DNA of 64,000 nucleotides from Rhipicephalus microplus (taxonomy: Eukaryota > Arthropoda > Arachnida > Ixodida > Ixodidae), in contig NC_134700.1 of assembly GCF_043290135.1 (NCBI RefSeq), positions 161,368,553-161,432,552 on the forward strand, written 5' to 3'. The notes under the pieces were generated by a model. The model ran no database searches, was not told where the DNA came from, and worked only from the letters and a program-made list of their open reading frames with translations. The translations under genes were made by a program, and so were the position numbers. This document shows, one piece after another, positions 34,719-46,426 of this stretch. Each line of letters opens with the position of its first letter. Within the stretch, counting starts at the first letter, position 1.

Positions 34719-36533
34719 ATGGAACCCGCAAGGCGTCCGTCGCGGCCAGCATCGATCCCAGCACCGACGGATGGCGTCCAGGCCTCCGTTGTGGTTTCGG
34801 GGAACTTGCCCAGGGGCGCGACACGTCACGGCAACCATGCGCACGGGCCTCTCTCACCTAGGGATGGCGTACATGCCTCCTCCATACCTGGCAACCTGTC
34901 GGCGCTTCAAGCACCCACCGTGTACGGCGTCGAGGCCTACCCGGCGGCGCAACACCGCTTCATCTACGCCACAGTACCAGGTCACAACTCATCACACGGG
35001 TTCCGCTTGTCTGGGAACGTCGTTGACGCTTCCAGCGCCCTGGAACCCATGTCCACGAATCCGACCACAGCTGGATTTCCAAGGGACGCCGTCCACGCGT
35101 CCTTGGTCAGGAATTGTACCACCTCGAGTACCGCAGTCACTGTATCCTCCGCAGAGGCGGGCCTTGGCTCTTCGTGCGGATCACACGACAGCGCAGCGGA
35201 GCTGCAGCATACCATCGCGCAACTCCGCGTCACGACCAACGCCCTCATAGCGTCGAGCTCCAAGCTATGTCCTGCCATCTTGCCAACATTGTGCGCACTC
35301 AATGCCATGTTGGCTGCGGTCGCCGCGCAAAACTTCGAGGTAAGCTCGCCCGAGAACCGTCGCAATCTCCGGCGTTCTCTCGCGGAGGTATCGGAGCAAG
35401 TGAACTGCTTGGCGGGGGCACATTTCGGAGCTCTGCCCGCCGTCCCGCCATCGCCGATTTCCTTCGCGCTACCGGAATTTCGCGGCTTCCAGGACGACGC
35501 CGAGGAATGGGTGGCAACCGTCAACGCTCTCGGAACGACTGAAGAGCAGAAGTGGGACATGGCCATAGATCGCCTGCGGGATGCTGCCGCAGCATGGCAC
35601 AGGTACGAAGGCGTCGGGCAGCAGTCCTGGGCAGAATGGAGTGCAGCCCTGATTGCCGCTTTCGGACGGATTTCCTGTGACTCCAGCAAGTCCAGCTCGA
35701 TCTCCCCCGAGGCCGAGGATGGAGCCCAGGCAGCGCCCCGCCTCGAGGCTGCAATCGTTCGTTGCAGCTCGTCAACGGAATGCTGCCAGGAGTTCCCTGC
35801 TGCTAACCCTGACCGAAGTGGCTGGAATCCTACACTACAGGTCCCGGACTCTGCATCGGTATTCGACCTGAAAATACCGCCACCAGACCTTCGTCCGGAG
35901 ATACGGCCCTCGCGCTCGTCGTCTGAGGACATCGAGGCACTCAATCCTATTGTATTAGACACAACTGAACCCTACCAGACCACGATCATGCTCAGCCACG
36001 CAGACACTCGGCTACCAAGGAACGTTTCCTTCGAGAAAGCCCAGATACCTAGCTACGCTGAGGCCACTGCCATCGAGAACTTGCCGAGGACCAGCCCTCC
36101 GGCTGTTTCCTCCCAGCATACGATGTTTGCACATGACAGTTCGCCAGAAGCCACCGGCTCGACTACGTCTGGGAGTTCTGCTGTGGTATTTATGCCCAAC
36201 CATGAGCTGCGTCCCATCTCATTTCAAGAAATGGCCCAAACGTCATCATGGCTGCCTCGCAGAGCATCCCGCTGCAGTTCAGTCCACCAGCGACGGTGGG
36301 ACAAGCACCAGCGTTTCCAGGTTACTCTGCGACCTTGCCGGAACAGTCAGGGCCGTCCACCTGAACTGCATTCTACGAGTTGTCAGGAAACGTTGTACCA
36401 TGGTCGAGACCGACCACGACGATGTAGCCAACCTCGCCCACCTGAAGCACTGTCAACTGCTGCAGCTAGCCTTACCTACCAGAACATTGTCGTTTGGCCC
36501 AACGACAATGCTAGCAGTCATGGCCGAGTGTAA
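34719..36533 (+). CDS. Gag-like protein of non-autonomous LTR element
   Basis: From the first ATG the frame encodes 604 aa without interruption (open back to 34563 without an earlier ATG). Residues 1-130 are Pro/Ala/Ser-rich and contain degenerate repeats of a D-G-V-(Q/H)-A-S unit. Residues about 160-235 look helical and Leu/Ala-rich. Residues about 251-316 carry the retrotransposon gag signature (LPEFRGFQDDAEEWVATVNA, then EQKWDMAIDRLRDAAAAWH and SWAEWSAALIAAFG). The C-terminal half is Ser/Pro-rich and disordered-looking. No CCHC knuckle and no protease DTG/DSG motif are seen. The stop TAA is supplied by bases 3-5 of the 3' LTR. Role: presumably particle formation or RNA packaging using pol from another element. 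A 326-codon antisense frame (35962-34982) is a GC-composition shadow. Confidence 0.75.
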   Translation: MEPARRPSRPASIPAPTDGVQASVVVSGNLPRGATRHGNHAHGPLSPRDGVHASSIPGNLSALQAPTVYGVEAYPAAQHRFIYATVPGHNSSHGFRLSGNVVDASSALEPMSTNPTTAGFPRDAVHASLVRNCTTSSTAVTVSSAEAGLGSSCGSHDSAAELQHTIAQLRVTTNALIASSSKLCPAILPTLCALNAMLAAVAAQNFEVSSPENRRNLRRSLAEVSEQVNCLAGAHFGALPAVPPSPISFALPEFRGFQDDAEEWVATVNALGTTEEQKWDMAIDRLRDAAAAWHRYEGVGQQSWAEWSAALIAAFGRISCDSSKSSSISPEAEDGAQAAPRLEAAIVRCSSSTECCQEFPAANPDRSGWNPTLQVPDSASVFDLKIPPPDLRPEIRPSRSSSEDIEALNPIVLDTTEPYQTTIMLSHADTRLPRNVSFEKAQIPSYAEATAIENLPRTSPPAVSSQHTMFAHDSSPEATGSTTSGSSAVVFMPNHELRPISFQEMAQTSSWLPRRASRCSSVHQRRWDKHQRFQVTLRPCRNSQGRPPELHSTSCQETLYHGRDRPRRCSQPRPPEALSTAAASLTYQNIVVWPNDNASSHGRV

Positions 36534-36659
36534 TGACGAAAACCGAAACTGGAACTCTCTCTGGCACAGACTCGCATGCTAGAGGGAAGACGAAGAGGAG
36601 AAAGCAGAATAAGAACAGCCGGCCTGCAGCAAAGGCGTTGTGTCTTATTTCTCCTCGTT

Positions 36660-36662
<3 letters not shown>
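36529..36662 (+). repeat. 3' LTR of gag-only element (134 bp)
   Basis: Identical to the 5' LTR. The sequence just upstream (TAGCAGTCATGGCCGAG) is not purine-rich, so a normal polypurine tract is missing. Confidence 0.92.

Positions 36663-36711
<49 letters not shown>
36663..36711. repeat. (TA)n microsatellite, ~49 bp
   Basis: Uninterrupted TA units directly after the 3' LTR. A shorter TA run precedes the 5' LTR, so the element landed within this repeat. Confidence 0.95.
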
Positions 36712-36713
<2 letters not shown>

Positions 36714-38062
36714 CTTGGTCACAAATGGTTTGTTAATTGTGTTGAGTTCTGCATTCTGTTCTGCCTTTATTATTTTTGTTTTCTGGTCTGCGAAATGTAT
36801 ACGGCCTATAGCTCTTCGGTGGCATCTAGCCTGAAGTTGCCAATGGCGAGCGGTATGCGAGCTCTTATATATCAAGGTATTTGTAGCGGTGTGCGTCTCG
36901 TGGTGCTTCAACCACGCGTGAATGTTTTGTTTCTGGACTAGGCCCGAGTTGTATGAGGGCTTGTTTCTCAGCTTTCGCTTTATACGCACGTCGATGGCTG
37001 CGTCGTCGGCAATGTTTCTAGGAAGGCACTTCACCCTTTCTGAACGTCTATGGAGACGATCACCACTTGACGTCTGATTCTATACCCGTTGCCGCGCGTT
37101 CTGGCTGTTTCCCATGCCGCGATTGCAGCGAAAAAAATTGTCCTGTTCGCTTCATTCGCTCTGTTCTCAACCGCCGCTAATGGTAATTTCGTTTCACATG
37201 GTCCGTGATTTTCGTTTCGCTCTGCGAGACTGCGACTGGAGCGGTGAGTTCTTGCCACCACTATTTGTGCCAGACACAGATGTAATGTAATGATCTGTGG
37301 TATATATGGAGTCATAGGTGTACCAGCCGGGGGGGGGAGGCAAAGGGGGCGCAAGCCCGCCACTGAGAAACGTTAGGGGGGGGGCGACCCCCCACCCCCC
37401 CAATTTCGACAGTGGTCACTGTTGGCTGCATGCTGGGGAAAGCAACAATTGAGACGGAGTTTTCCTTCACCACAGTGTTCACTGAATTATGTTATTACGA
37501 GGGAATATTACAGCATAGTGAAATTTCTCCAACATTTTTGCTTTGACGATTTTTCTTGTAGACTCTTGCGGTGCGGGATCCCTAAGTAGCACTTTCGCGC
37601 CTTGTGCTGTAGCATTACAGAGCAGGCCAGCCCTGAACAGGGGCCCAATAACATTGCATAACTTGTCCACACTTTCGTTTTGACGTGACTGGCTGATGCA
37701 GTTACGGATGCGAACGAGCTAACTTTTTATGGACTGGTCAATTCACCTATGCTTCAGGAAAATTATTTTCTTTGATCAAAATTATATTTCATCAACGCTG
37801 CTTTGTCGAAGCTGCTGTGAGCTGATTAATGTTACGAATCTTCTTTAATATCCCAGTGTTGTATGGAAGCGCCAAAAAAAAAAGGGTTTCCACTTTAGTC
37901 TCCGATAAACCTGATCAGCCTTGCTTATGGTAACTTGGAGCGATGGTGGCAGCTTGCGAATTGGCGACGAACAAAGCAGTGGACTCGACCGCACTCGGAA
38001 GTTTAGCTTTTAAGCTTGCCCTTCAACTTGACCACCAGACCAAGGGGAAGGTGGGTCAAGTC

Positions 38063-38122
38063 AACCTACCAGCCCGACTCAATTAAGCCTATGGAGGCTC
38101 AATTGAGTCGGGCTGGTAGGTT
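38063..38122. repeat. 28-bp-stem hairpin with ATGG loop
   Basis: AACCTACCAGCCCGACTCAA begins the left arm. The right arm is its reverse complement with a single mismatch, separated by 4 bases. It is long and tight enough to extrude or to arise by template switching. Confidence 0.9.
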
Positions 38123-38360
38123 TTCATCCAACTCGAATAGTCTTTTGCAGCTGGAAATACAACTTGGACAGCAAAGAAGCACACAGTGTGCAACACTGCT
38201 TATTTCTCTCTTCCTCTGCCTCTTTCTTGGCAAGCACGAGAGAGAGGCACAGCCAAGCACAACCTACTAAACGCCTTGATGCTGCAAGAGAAAATAATTT
38301 ATTACGCTCATGTCATTTCCTCTCGGCAGCTGCTATGAGTAACCGTTGATAATGTGACCA

Positions 38361-38435
38361 GCAGCTAGTTTACTTGAATAGTATTTAAAGGAATAGACCG
38401 GCAGCTAGTTTACTTGAATAGTATTTAAAGGAATA
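38361..38435. repeat. Tandem duplication, 40-bp period
   Basis: GCAGCTAGTTTACTTGAATA and the following 15 bases occur at 38361 and again at 38401 without a difference, so the duplication is recent. Confidence 0.9.
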
Positions 38436-39928
38436 TTCTCTCCGGCTACCCCCCAAAATTTTAGGTATTGTTCAGCGCGTAATGCGCTGTTTAGAATCCA
38501 TGCTCTAACAAACACTACGACCTTTCATATTAGGGACGTCATGTAAGAGGCGGGCGATTTTATGGCACACAGACAACTTTAAATGCCAAAGAACCAATGG
38601 CAAACATTATGCTGCCGCATTGAAAATAGTTGATTCTCTTACTTTTCACTTTTTGCGTGGACGTTTATAAGTGTTCATAAGCTGCACCGAGTAGTCCGGA
38701 ACGCGTTACGCATGTGGTTTCAGCCTTTCACGCTGGCCTCGAGAAATCTGCCGATGCGATATTCAGCAGTGGTGGTCATGTAAGACACATGGCTCCTCAT
38801 CACATAAGCTGACATATGCACTTGTATGTAACAAGAAACTGCTCGATGGTGTGGTTTACTTCGCGGTTCTCCGGCGTAGTCCTTTAAAAGTAGAACGGTG
38901 AATACACCTTCTTTGCTTCGAACGCTCAAGTTCCACAAAGTGGTCGACTGGGGTAGACCGTTGTGCACCATAAACGGGTGTTCGCTCGCGCAGTCGGTTG
39001 GCTGCTCCGAATCGGTCATCGCAGATTAACGATAAAGTAAATAACAGGCTATAACAACACACTTCTTTTGTCTGAATAGAGCACATGCGGCCACTTTATG
39101 TAAGCTCCATTTACCACCATTTCAGTTTGCCACCTATCGCAGTTCCAGCCGTGCTGAAACATATCGCTCAGATGGCACACTTATATCACTTGCCTCTTAC
39201 ATGATACATCGTCGACATAAGCAGAGTGAAAGATCGTGTGGGGAATAGAACCACGCAATCATTTCTAGGTCCTGCACTTACATCAATATTTTAATCAGTA
39301 CTAGTTGAAATCGGGAAAAAGTATGACATGAGGAATCAAAATCCTTCGTGATATTTCAAGGGCGGGGATTTATGCAAACTTTGTTGGCGTCATCGTAAAT
39401 TACCTGTCTGCAACAACGCTCCTCAACGAAGTGACGAATGCACCATCACAATCACACGAGACAGGACCCCGTCTCCCGTGTTTGTTCCAAAGCAGTTTCA
39501 AACGTCTTGGCTCTGTGGTGGAAGAAAGAAAAACATTCGACAGCGAGGCATTTGTGAGATGAGCCACCATTGAGCCCTGTTCAATAAGAACGCTGCAGGA
39601 GCAAGTGCTAATGTCCATTCATTTTTTTCGCAAACGTAACAGTCTCAGCAACGGCTCAGGCACTTCGATACCCTTAAGATATATTGCACGACTTTCTGTA
39701 TTTAAGGAGTGGATATTTTCTGATTCATTGATTTACGAAAAGACGCACGCACCATCTCAATGCACTTGAAGACAGCTCAAAGCTACAGTACGGAATTTAA
39801 TTTCTTTCTGAACAAACATAGGACCTGTCCACACGGGGATCGAAATTGTGCTGTCAAAACATGAACAGTTCAGTTTGTAACGGATGGTAACTACCTATTT
39901 GGCGTATTGTAAAGTTACGAAGGTCTGC

Positions 39929-40075
39929 TCGCCATTGTAGTCTAGTGGTTGCGATCCTCGACTGCTAATCGCCGGTAACGGAATCGTATCCCTGCTGAGG
40001 GGGTCACATTTTAGGTGGAGGCGAAAATGCTCTAAGTGCGCGTGCCCCTTTAGGTGCACGTTAATGCCCGTTTAC
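39929..40075 (+). mobile_element. Ruka-related SINE, truncated
   Basis: A tRNA-like head with A box GTAGTCTAGTGGTTGCG and a decayed B box (GGAATCGTATCCC) is followed by TTAGGTGGAGGCGAAAATGC and TTTAGGTGCACGTTAA, where similarity to the Ruka body ends. Confidence 0.65.
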
Positions 40076-43000
40076 ACTAGACAGACACGACACTGAATTT
40101 GGTCTGCCGACTGTTTTCAGAAGTGTCGTTTGTCTTGTCGTCGTCATATTTACACTGTAATGACACAGTGCACCGATGGTCTCCGGAAAACTCTGTCCAC
40201 GCCTTGTCCTGCTCACAGCCTTTCGTTGGCCGATTCTGTAGTCTCGCTGGAGGCCCTCGCAGCGGCACCACCTAAACTCATTTTCAGCCATGCTCCCTGC
40301 TCTGCCACTGTCCCCCTCCGGCTACAGGGTGCAGACCCTGCCATGATCTACGCGTCCAGGAAGGGGGGGGGGTGCGGAGACACAAAAGGGGAGCGAAGAA
40401 AATACTTTCGTAGGGTGCGCAAGACGCCTATTCAAACGCCGTGCAAGCTTCGGATTGTTATATTCCCCAAGATTATCTCTTCGTGGTCATTTGAAGCAAA
40501 CACATGATCAAATTTTCGCTCAGCCTCAGATCTCCCGACGACTGGGCTGCCGATTCGTTTTGTTGATGTTTTTGGTCTGTCATCGTGTTACACTATAACG
40601 ACATGCTGCCCTTTGAAGCGTTTTTCCTTTCGTCGGCCTAGTGGGACCAGGGGGTCTGGTGACTCTGTCGGTGGCTGACTCGTCGGCCAATGGTCTGCGT
40701 CTGCCTCGTGTCTTAGTCGGGGTTGTGTTGTGTTTCTCTAGCGTAAACGCGTCTTTAGAGCCCTCCAAGTGGGCTGAATTTCGCGAGCTCTCCACTATGG
40801 CGTCTCTCATAATCATAATGTCATATCAGACAGCACCATCTAATGTTTGTATAAGAAACACGACGCAGTTTGCGCTGCCTAGGTTTTAAAAAGAGAAATA
40901 AAGCATGGTTGCACGTCTAAGCATGGTTGCATACACGGAGGAAGGAAAGGTGGTTGCATACATTCTTGGAACGCGTTGTGACGTCGTTTCGTGCGGCCGA
41001 ACGGCTTTAAAAGTCGAGCCGGGAGCCGACGAGGGAGTGGTGTTCCGCTGCGCGAGCTAAATCTGTCTTGACTTGCACGTTGACCTTTCCTTTAGCGTAT
41101 ATAGGCGTGCACGAGTCGGGAACAGTGTCTTAGACTGCGCCTGACCATTACCGACTGTGCGTTGCGCTTGAACCACCAAACTTACTCGACGTAAATCTAC
41201 GGAAGCAGCGGCCTAACGCATCCCTAATTGCATACACCCGTGGCTCTCCCATTATGCTGCCGAAGCGGCCGTGCCCCCCTCTTGGTGAAGGCGCGCACCG
41301 CCCTTTGCTAATTAAATCCTGGCGTTGATGTTTTGTTTGAAACCTGTCGTTAGTGTTTTATTGATCCCCTGGGATTTTGAGTTCGCGATCTTTGCATTTC
41401 AGAAAGCTAGAATTTGGGTAATTGAACCCCGTCTTTGGTTTTTTATTCATCTCCAGGACTCGTGTTCGTGAGCTTTGTATTTCACAGAGCTTCAGAGCTT
41501 AAATTTACTCGTGACAATACCGTGGTTTTGGTACATCAAACCACACCAATTGTTGAAGTTATGAAGGTCTTTCGTGTGTGAAAACTCGGAGAAGCACCTT
41601 TTCTCAGTTTATACGTATTTCACGGAAACATTAGGTTTCGCTTTATCTAACATTGGTAACATGCTGAATATTTTCTTCAGATAGTTGTATTTGAATTTTG
41701 TAAACATTTTTTACAGCCTTACATTGCAAGAAGCTGAAATTCAACTATAAACAGCGCGCCGCTACGGCGAGAGAACTAGGTGGACGTGCCGGAGTATCTA
41801 GCCCCGTGCGGCAGATGGCGCAGTCGTTTCATGGTGATTGGAGAGACTGCTTAAATCTACTTCAGCGCTGTGCTATTTCGACTATAACATTTATATTCTG
41901 TGCGGTATCTCTGAATGAAGCAGCGCAGACAATACTAGGGCAAATTGGCCAATCCGCATGGCTTAAGCGTTTAGACAAGAATACGTGTACCTACTGAGGC
42001 ACGCTAATACATTGTGAATCCAGAAAAAAATTCCATGGCTTCCACGGCGTTTAAATAGGCGCACCCCACGGAAGTTCAGAAAGATTCCGATTTTGATGAA
42101 ATTTATGGCAGGCCTTGGCACTACACGAAGAACAATGGTTTCAGTGTTAGATATGTGAAGGTTTGTTCGCCTTCAAAAAAAAAAATGTTTGCAAAAACAT
42201 TTACGCCAATCTTACAGCATAAGAGCTTCGAATGCACATGGGAAAAGAGCGGTGAGCTTATTTTTCAGAGGTTATCATCAAAGAACAAGTAAATGGTAGT
42301 CTTATGAGCCTGTTTTTACCTGAATAATGAAGCCACGCAAAATATTTCCGCAATTAATTGCTTTAAGCAAGCTCAATTGAAAGCGTTTGCTCTCTAAATT
42401 AGACTAACTTTGGCGCTTCTATCGCGCTTCGTTTGACTTCATAATTAAGTTAAAACATGAATGGTTTACCGAACATAGCGAAGTTCCCAAATACTTAATT
42501 CAAAAAGGCCATATTTATCGTTTTTCAAATGTTTCACTTCATCTACCAATTTACACAAAAAAATATTGCATTATTGCGGTTGTTTACAAGTTGTAGTACG
42601 TCACATGCAACCAAGTCTGACTGGCAGCCGCGCTGTTTCGTTTGTCTTTAAATAGGATGCAAGTTCTCTATATTTATACGCTATATACATCGCAAAGGTG
42701 CAGCAATTTTGCGTTGTACAGCAAGCTCAGTCTTGCAATCTGACACCACGAACCTGCCTCGGCGGTCACTCGATGCTGCGAGTGTTCACATTGCATGAAT
42801 GCCGCTTCGACTGCGGACAAGTGCCGCTTGTACGTGAAAAGTATGCTTTGAAGAGGAATTTGAAGATAAGGAACGTTTTCCTCTGAGGGGTAAAGGATGT
42901 TAAGCACCAAGAAGGGTCGTATTAGACAACAAAAGCTCTGCCACAAATTTTGCTTGCAACGTCATAGACGTTTCACGAAACACCTGCACCTTTCGCTTAC

Positions 43001-46000
43001 CACACATCGATTCTTGATTATTCACGACTTTGTAGGCAAAGGTTATCCCAATTCCCTCCCAAAACAATCGATTTAGGACACAATTTAAAAGGGTATGTTG
43101 GCGAGCAGGTTGGTTCCTTATTTGAGGAATATAGGTGGGACACTAAAAGTACGTAATCGATGTTAAGACATCCACCGACAAACCTGGGCGCTGTATGGTC
43201 GGGTCTTCACTTTTCCCGTCCGTTTAGCACAACACCTGTATTCTTTGAGACGACTCAAGCCGCGCAAAGACAGAATAGAAGTAGGGACAATGTGTTGATG
43301 TTCTCGCGCCGTCGACTCATCATGCCTTTCGACGCTGTCCTCTAAGGCTCAATATGGCCTATTATTTGTAAACTTTATGTGCGCGTTACTGTTCTCAGTG
43401 AACCAGAGACTCAACGCGGAAAGCTTCAGGAACTGCTGTACAGTCCGTGTTGCCAAATACACAAATAATTGGTGACGTCACGCTCACACTCGAGTGGAGC
43501 TGCACTCGCAGCACTCGAATGTCCAGTTTTCTAGTTAGTTTTCCTTCCCTTGCAAAACGGCCATCTAGCTCGAATACCGTGCGAGCAGCGAGATCATTAC
43601 TAAGGTGTCCGGCTGCTCCACGCAACTTTTGTTGTTCATTCGTTTTTTTGTTTTCTCACTTACTACTTCCTATTATGCTTCAAAGGTTACTTTTTATATC
43701 TTCATGTCTGGTAATAATCTGTTTTTTGCTTATATAATTTCAATAAAGGGCACGGCTTGTCAAGTAGATCATTTTTCCCCCCGGCGTCCCTGTCATCTGC
43801 CAGTCGTATGAATACAAACACAACTAAAGTTGAAAAGCACCACAACTTTGCACCGCGTCCCTAAGAAGCCCTACAACCAATTTTGTCTCCTCTACAACAC
43901 AATATCGAAACCACATTTTAATAAAATATATTCAGTCTGATTTAAATTTCCCTCTTATAAAACATTTCTATCTACTGATTATAAGAAATATTGAAAATTT
44001 GTATGCACTGGCATTCTTTTTATGTACAGGGTGAATCTAAAGTTGAGCAGCAGGTCTTGTGTACATCACTACGATTTAGACGGTGTGCAACTACTGCTTT
44101 TTAAAACGCCACGCGAGGTCAGTTTTCATCGTTGAAGCAGCCGAAAATGCGGTGGCCTTTACCATAAATGATCGCTCGTATTAATGCACTGGATGTCTCT
44201 TGAACATTGAGAAAAATCGTGAGTGATAACGCAATTACCACGTCGAGAAATTGGTTAATTTCGCATGAAATTGCTTCCCAAGTTTCGCGAAGATGGAATA
44301 TCATTCACCGTCCCTTCTTCCTTTCTGTCTCTCTCTCTCTCTCTCAAATATAATAAAAAGCTAAAATTTTGATGACTAAATAAAGGTTAAATTTCATTAC
44401 TGTGTGAGGCGGTCATAAAATGACGCAAATGTCACCAGGACAATTTCTTTAGCTGGGGCACGGTAGTGGTACAAATTGGGATCCAGGAAAGTTCTGTAGC
44501 CTCTTAGATAACTTGTGAGGATCGGTTTTTCGTTCATGCGAGAATGATTGATACTTCTGAGCCCGGCAGAGCACGACGTATATTCCTGTCCTAAGTTACA
44601 CTTCCAGAGTACAGGCTCAAAAGCGTGTAAAAGATAATTACGGGAACCACGGCACAAATGGAAGTGGCTAATAAAGTTGGAAATGTGTGGCCGTTCCCTT
44701 AGTTTCGTAGATTCTGTAGCTGTACACTATATATGATTTGTCTCGCGTGATGCGCGGGCAATAATTCATAAGGTGAGAACACGGTGACATCCAATTAAGT
44801 TTTCTGCTAAGGGCCGCTGAATAATTACCCTACTCCTACAATGCCCTACAGGTTAAATACGCTCGTTTTCAGGGCTTCGGAATGAAGTATCCCACCATTC
44901 TTGAAAAGCGTAACCTGTAAATAGGTAGAAGTGCTTCTCTGAGTTGAAAATACACGCGCCCATGCCTGGCTTCGGATGGTATTTTATTTATGGTTTTAAC
45001 TGTATTGCTATATTTTGTGCGGTTGACGTATACTCATAAACGCGACAGCGCAATAAAACAAGCGAATAGACGCAATCTTTGTGTCGTCCGTATTTCATTA
45101 CACTGTACTGTGCGCGGTGCTTTTTTTGACTGGCGCATCAGTCTGCGCAGTTGAATTACTCGCATACGGATCAACAAACTCAACCAATAGCACTTTAGCT
45201 GTGACGGTGTGCTTGCTTTTGTTTATCAGCACGAATAATAACGCAAATTATCCTGTTGTATCATCGGTGCTACTGCCGAATGAATTGGACAGAAAATGTA
45301 GCAGCGACGCAAAGTTATGGAAACATTAGAATTTTTCCGTACAACACAGCTACACCGTGTTCATGCAGTTGCAATGCACTTCTTCAATGAATCATGCTTA
45401 GACAGGTCATCACAAAAAAGCGTAAACAATTATACTTTCCCTATACTAGAAGAATACAAAAAAATGGGTTCACATTTGTGCTAATTCGGCTGGCATACGA
45501 ACTATTGTATTTGTTTCAGTACTTTGAACAACACGGCAAGTAACCATCAACTAATGCTTTATAAACAAGTTACCGATAAAAACTGTTTCGACAGGCTGTA
45601 TTGTGGTTACGGGGATGTCTTTCTTTTTCCGGCAGAATACTCGGGAAAATATTTGTAGGGTACCGAGTTAGATAAGTCATCGCAACGAAGTGCTACTATT
45701 CCATCGTCGCACTTGTAACAAGGTTTGGCTGAATGGCATCAGTACAGGGACCTGTCTTATCGTGTTGTGTGGATAGCAGGGACCTATCGGACGTGGTCAA
45801 AACAATTGTACTGCATTAGCCGGATTAGTTCATGTGTGTTGTTTCTCTCGGGGAGGGACGTACGCTGAACACTGAATATTCGCATACAGGTCACACACAC
45901 GGGTCTTCAGTTCGACTGATCAAATAGGGGCCTTCACACACGAGACTGACCCATGGGCCCAAAAATGGCATTACGGGTCGCACATCTGCGGAAACATTTT

Positions 46001-46426
46001 TTTTCACGGAGCAATGTCTGGGTGAGTAGTCGCTTCTGTTGCACACAGTTTCTCGAAACAGCCGCCCAAATATGACGGCCCTTGTCACGTGATCAAAGAC
46101 ACATCACCAGCTGGAGTAATCGTGTCTGTTGATTTCGTCTCCGTACCTGCGCCGTCGCGTATGAGACATTGCTCATGTCGAACACCTAAATCGTACAGTG
46201 ATCCGCTCACAGGGTTGAGTTAGGTCGCTACTACCTTTTCTTACCCGGGGTAAATGCAGAGAACAAGAGCTTTCAAATTTCCTGAGCACTCTGCTCAGGT
46301 TCGCTGCACCTTACCTTTACAGTTGCTGCTACGCTGCCGTCGTGTAGATACCCCTGACCTTTGCATTTTGAAAAAAGAGAACTTTTCAGCATGACTGTGT
46401 ACACCTATACGGTACTTCGAAAGCTC
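40076..46426. other. Long stretch without supported genes
   Basis: A 3' fragment of a Ruka-like SINE is visible at about 40765-40825 (CTCTCCACTATGGCGTCTCT, CATAATCATAATG). Near 41330-41505 two ~80-bp blocks resemble each other (TTTTATTGATCCCCTGGGATT versus TTTTATTCATCTCCAGGACT, each followed by GCATTTCAGAAAGCT or GTATTTCACAGAGCT), a diverged duplication. A short TC repeat lies at 44328-44345. Otherwise AT-rich with short frames lacking motifs. Confidence 0.5.

Larger units (their letters stand above)
34408..36662 (+). mobile_element. Compact non-autonomous LTR retrotransposon (gag-only, ~2.26 kb)
   Basis: Two 134-bp LTRs (34408-34541 and 36529-36662) are identical in every base and have inverted TGTAA...TTACA ends. 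They bracket a tRNA-Ser-type primer-binding site and one long gag-like frame. There is no protease, reverse transcriptase, RNase H or integrase anywhere inside, so the element must borrow pol from another element. Identical LTRs imply a very recent insertion. It sits in a TA microsatellite (TA run on both sides), so the expected 4-5-bp target duplication cannot be told from the repeat. No polypurine tract is obvious before the 3' LTR. Gag-only and TRIM/LARD-like elements are known types; whether this family has been described cannot be judged here. Confidence 0.85.
36712..39928. other. No supported gene; small rearrangements
   Basis: No coding frame here has a recognised motif; a 129-codon minus frame 37034-36645 is unassigned. 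G runs near 37329-37338 and 37376-37384 and a C-rich run near 37389-37399 lie together. A hairpin is at 38063-38122 and an exact 40-bp-period duplication at 38361-38435, both listed separately. Confidence 0.45.

Noticed and set aside
34982..35962. 326-codon antisense open frame within the gag-like gene
   Set aside because: It mirrors GC-rich codons of the plus-strand gag frame, has no motif of its own, and the plus frame carries the gag signature and element context.
44030..44080. TACAGGGTGAATCTAAAGTTGA, reminiscent of a transposon end
   Set aside because: No matching inverted end or repeat copy was found nearby, so it is not enough to call an element.
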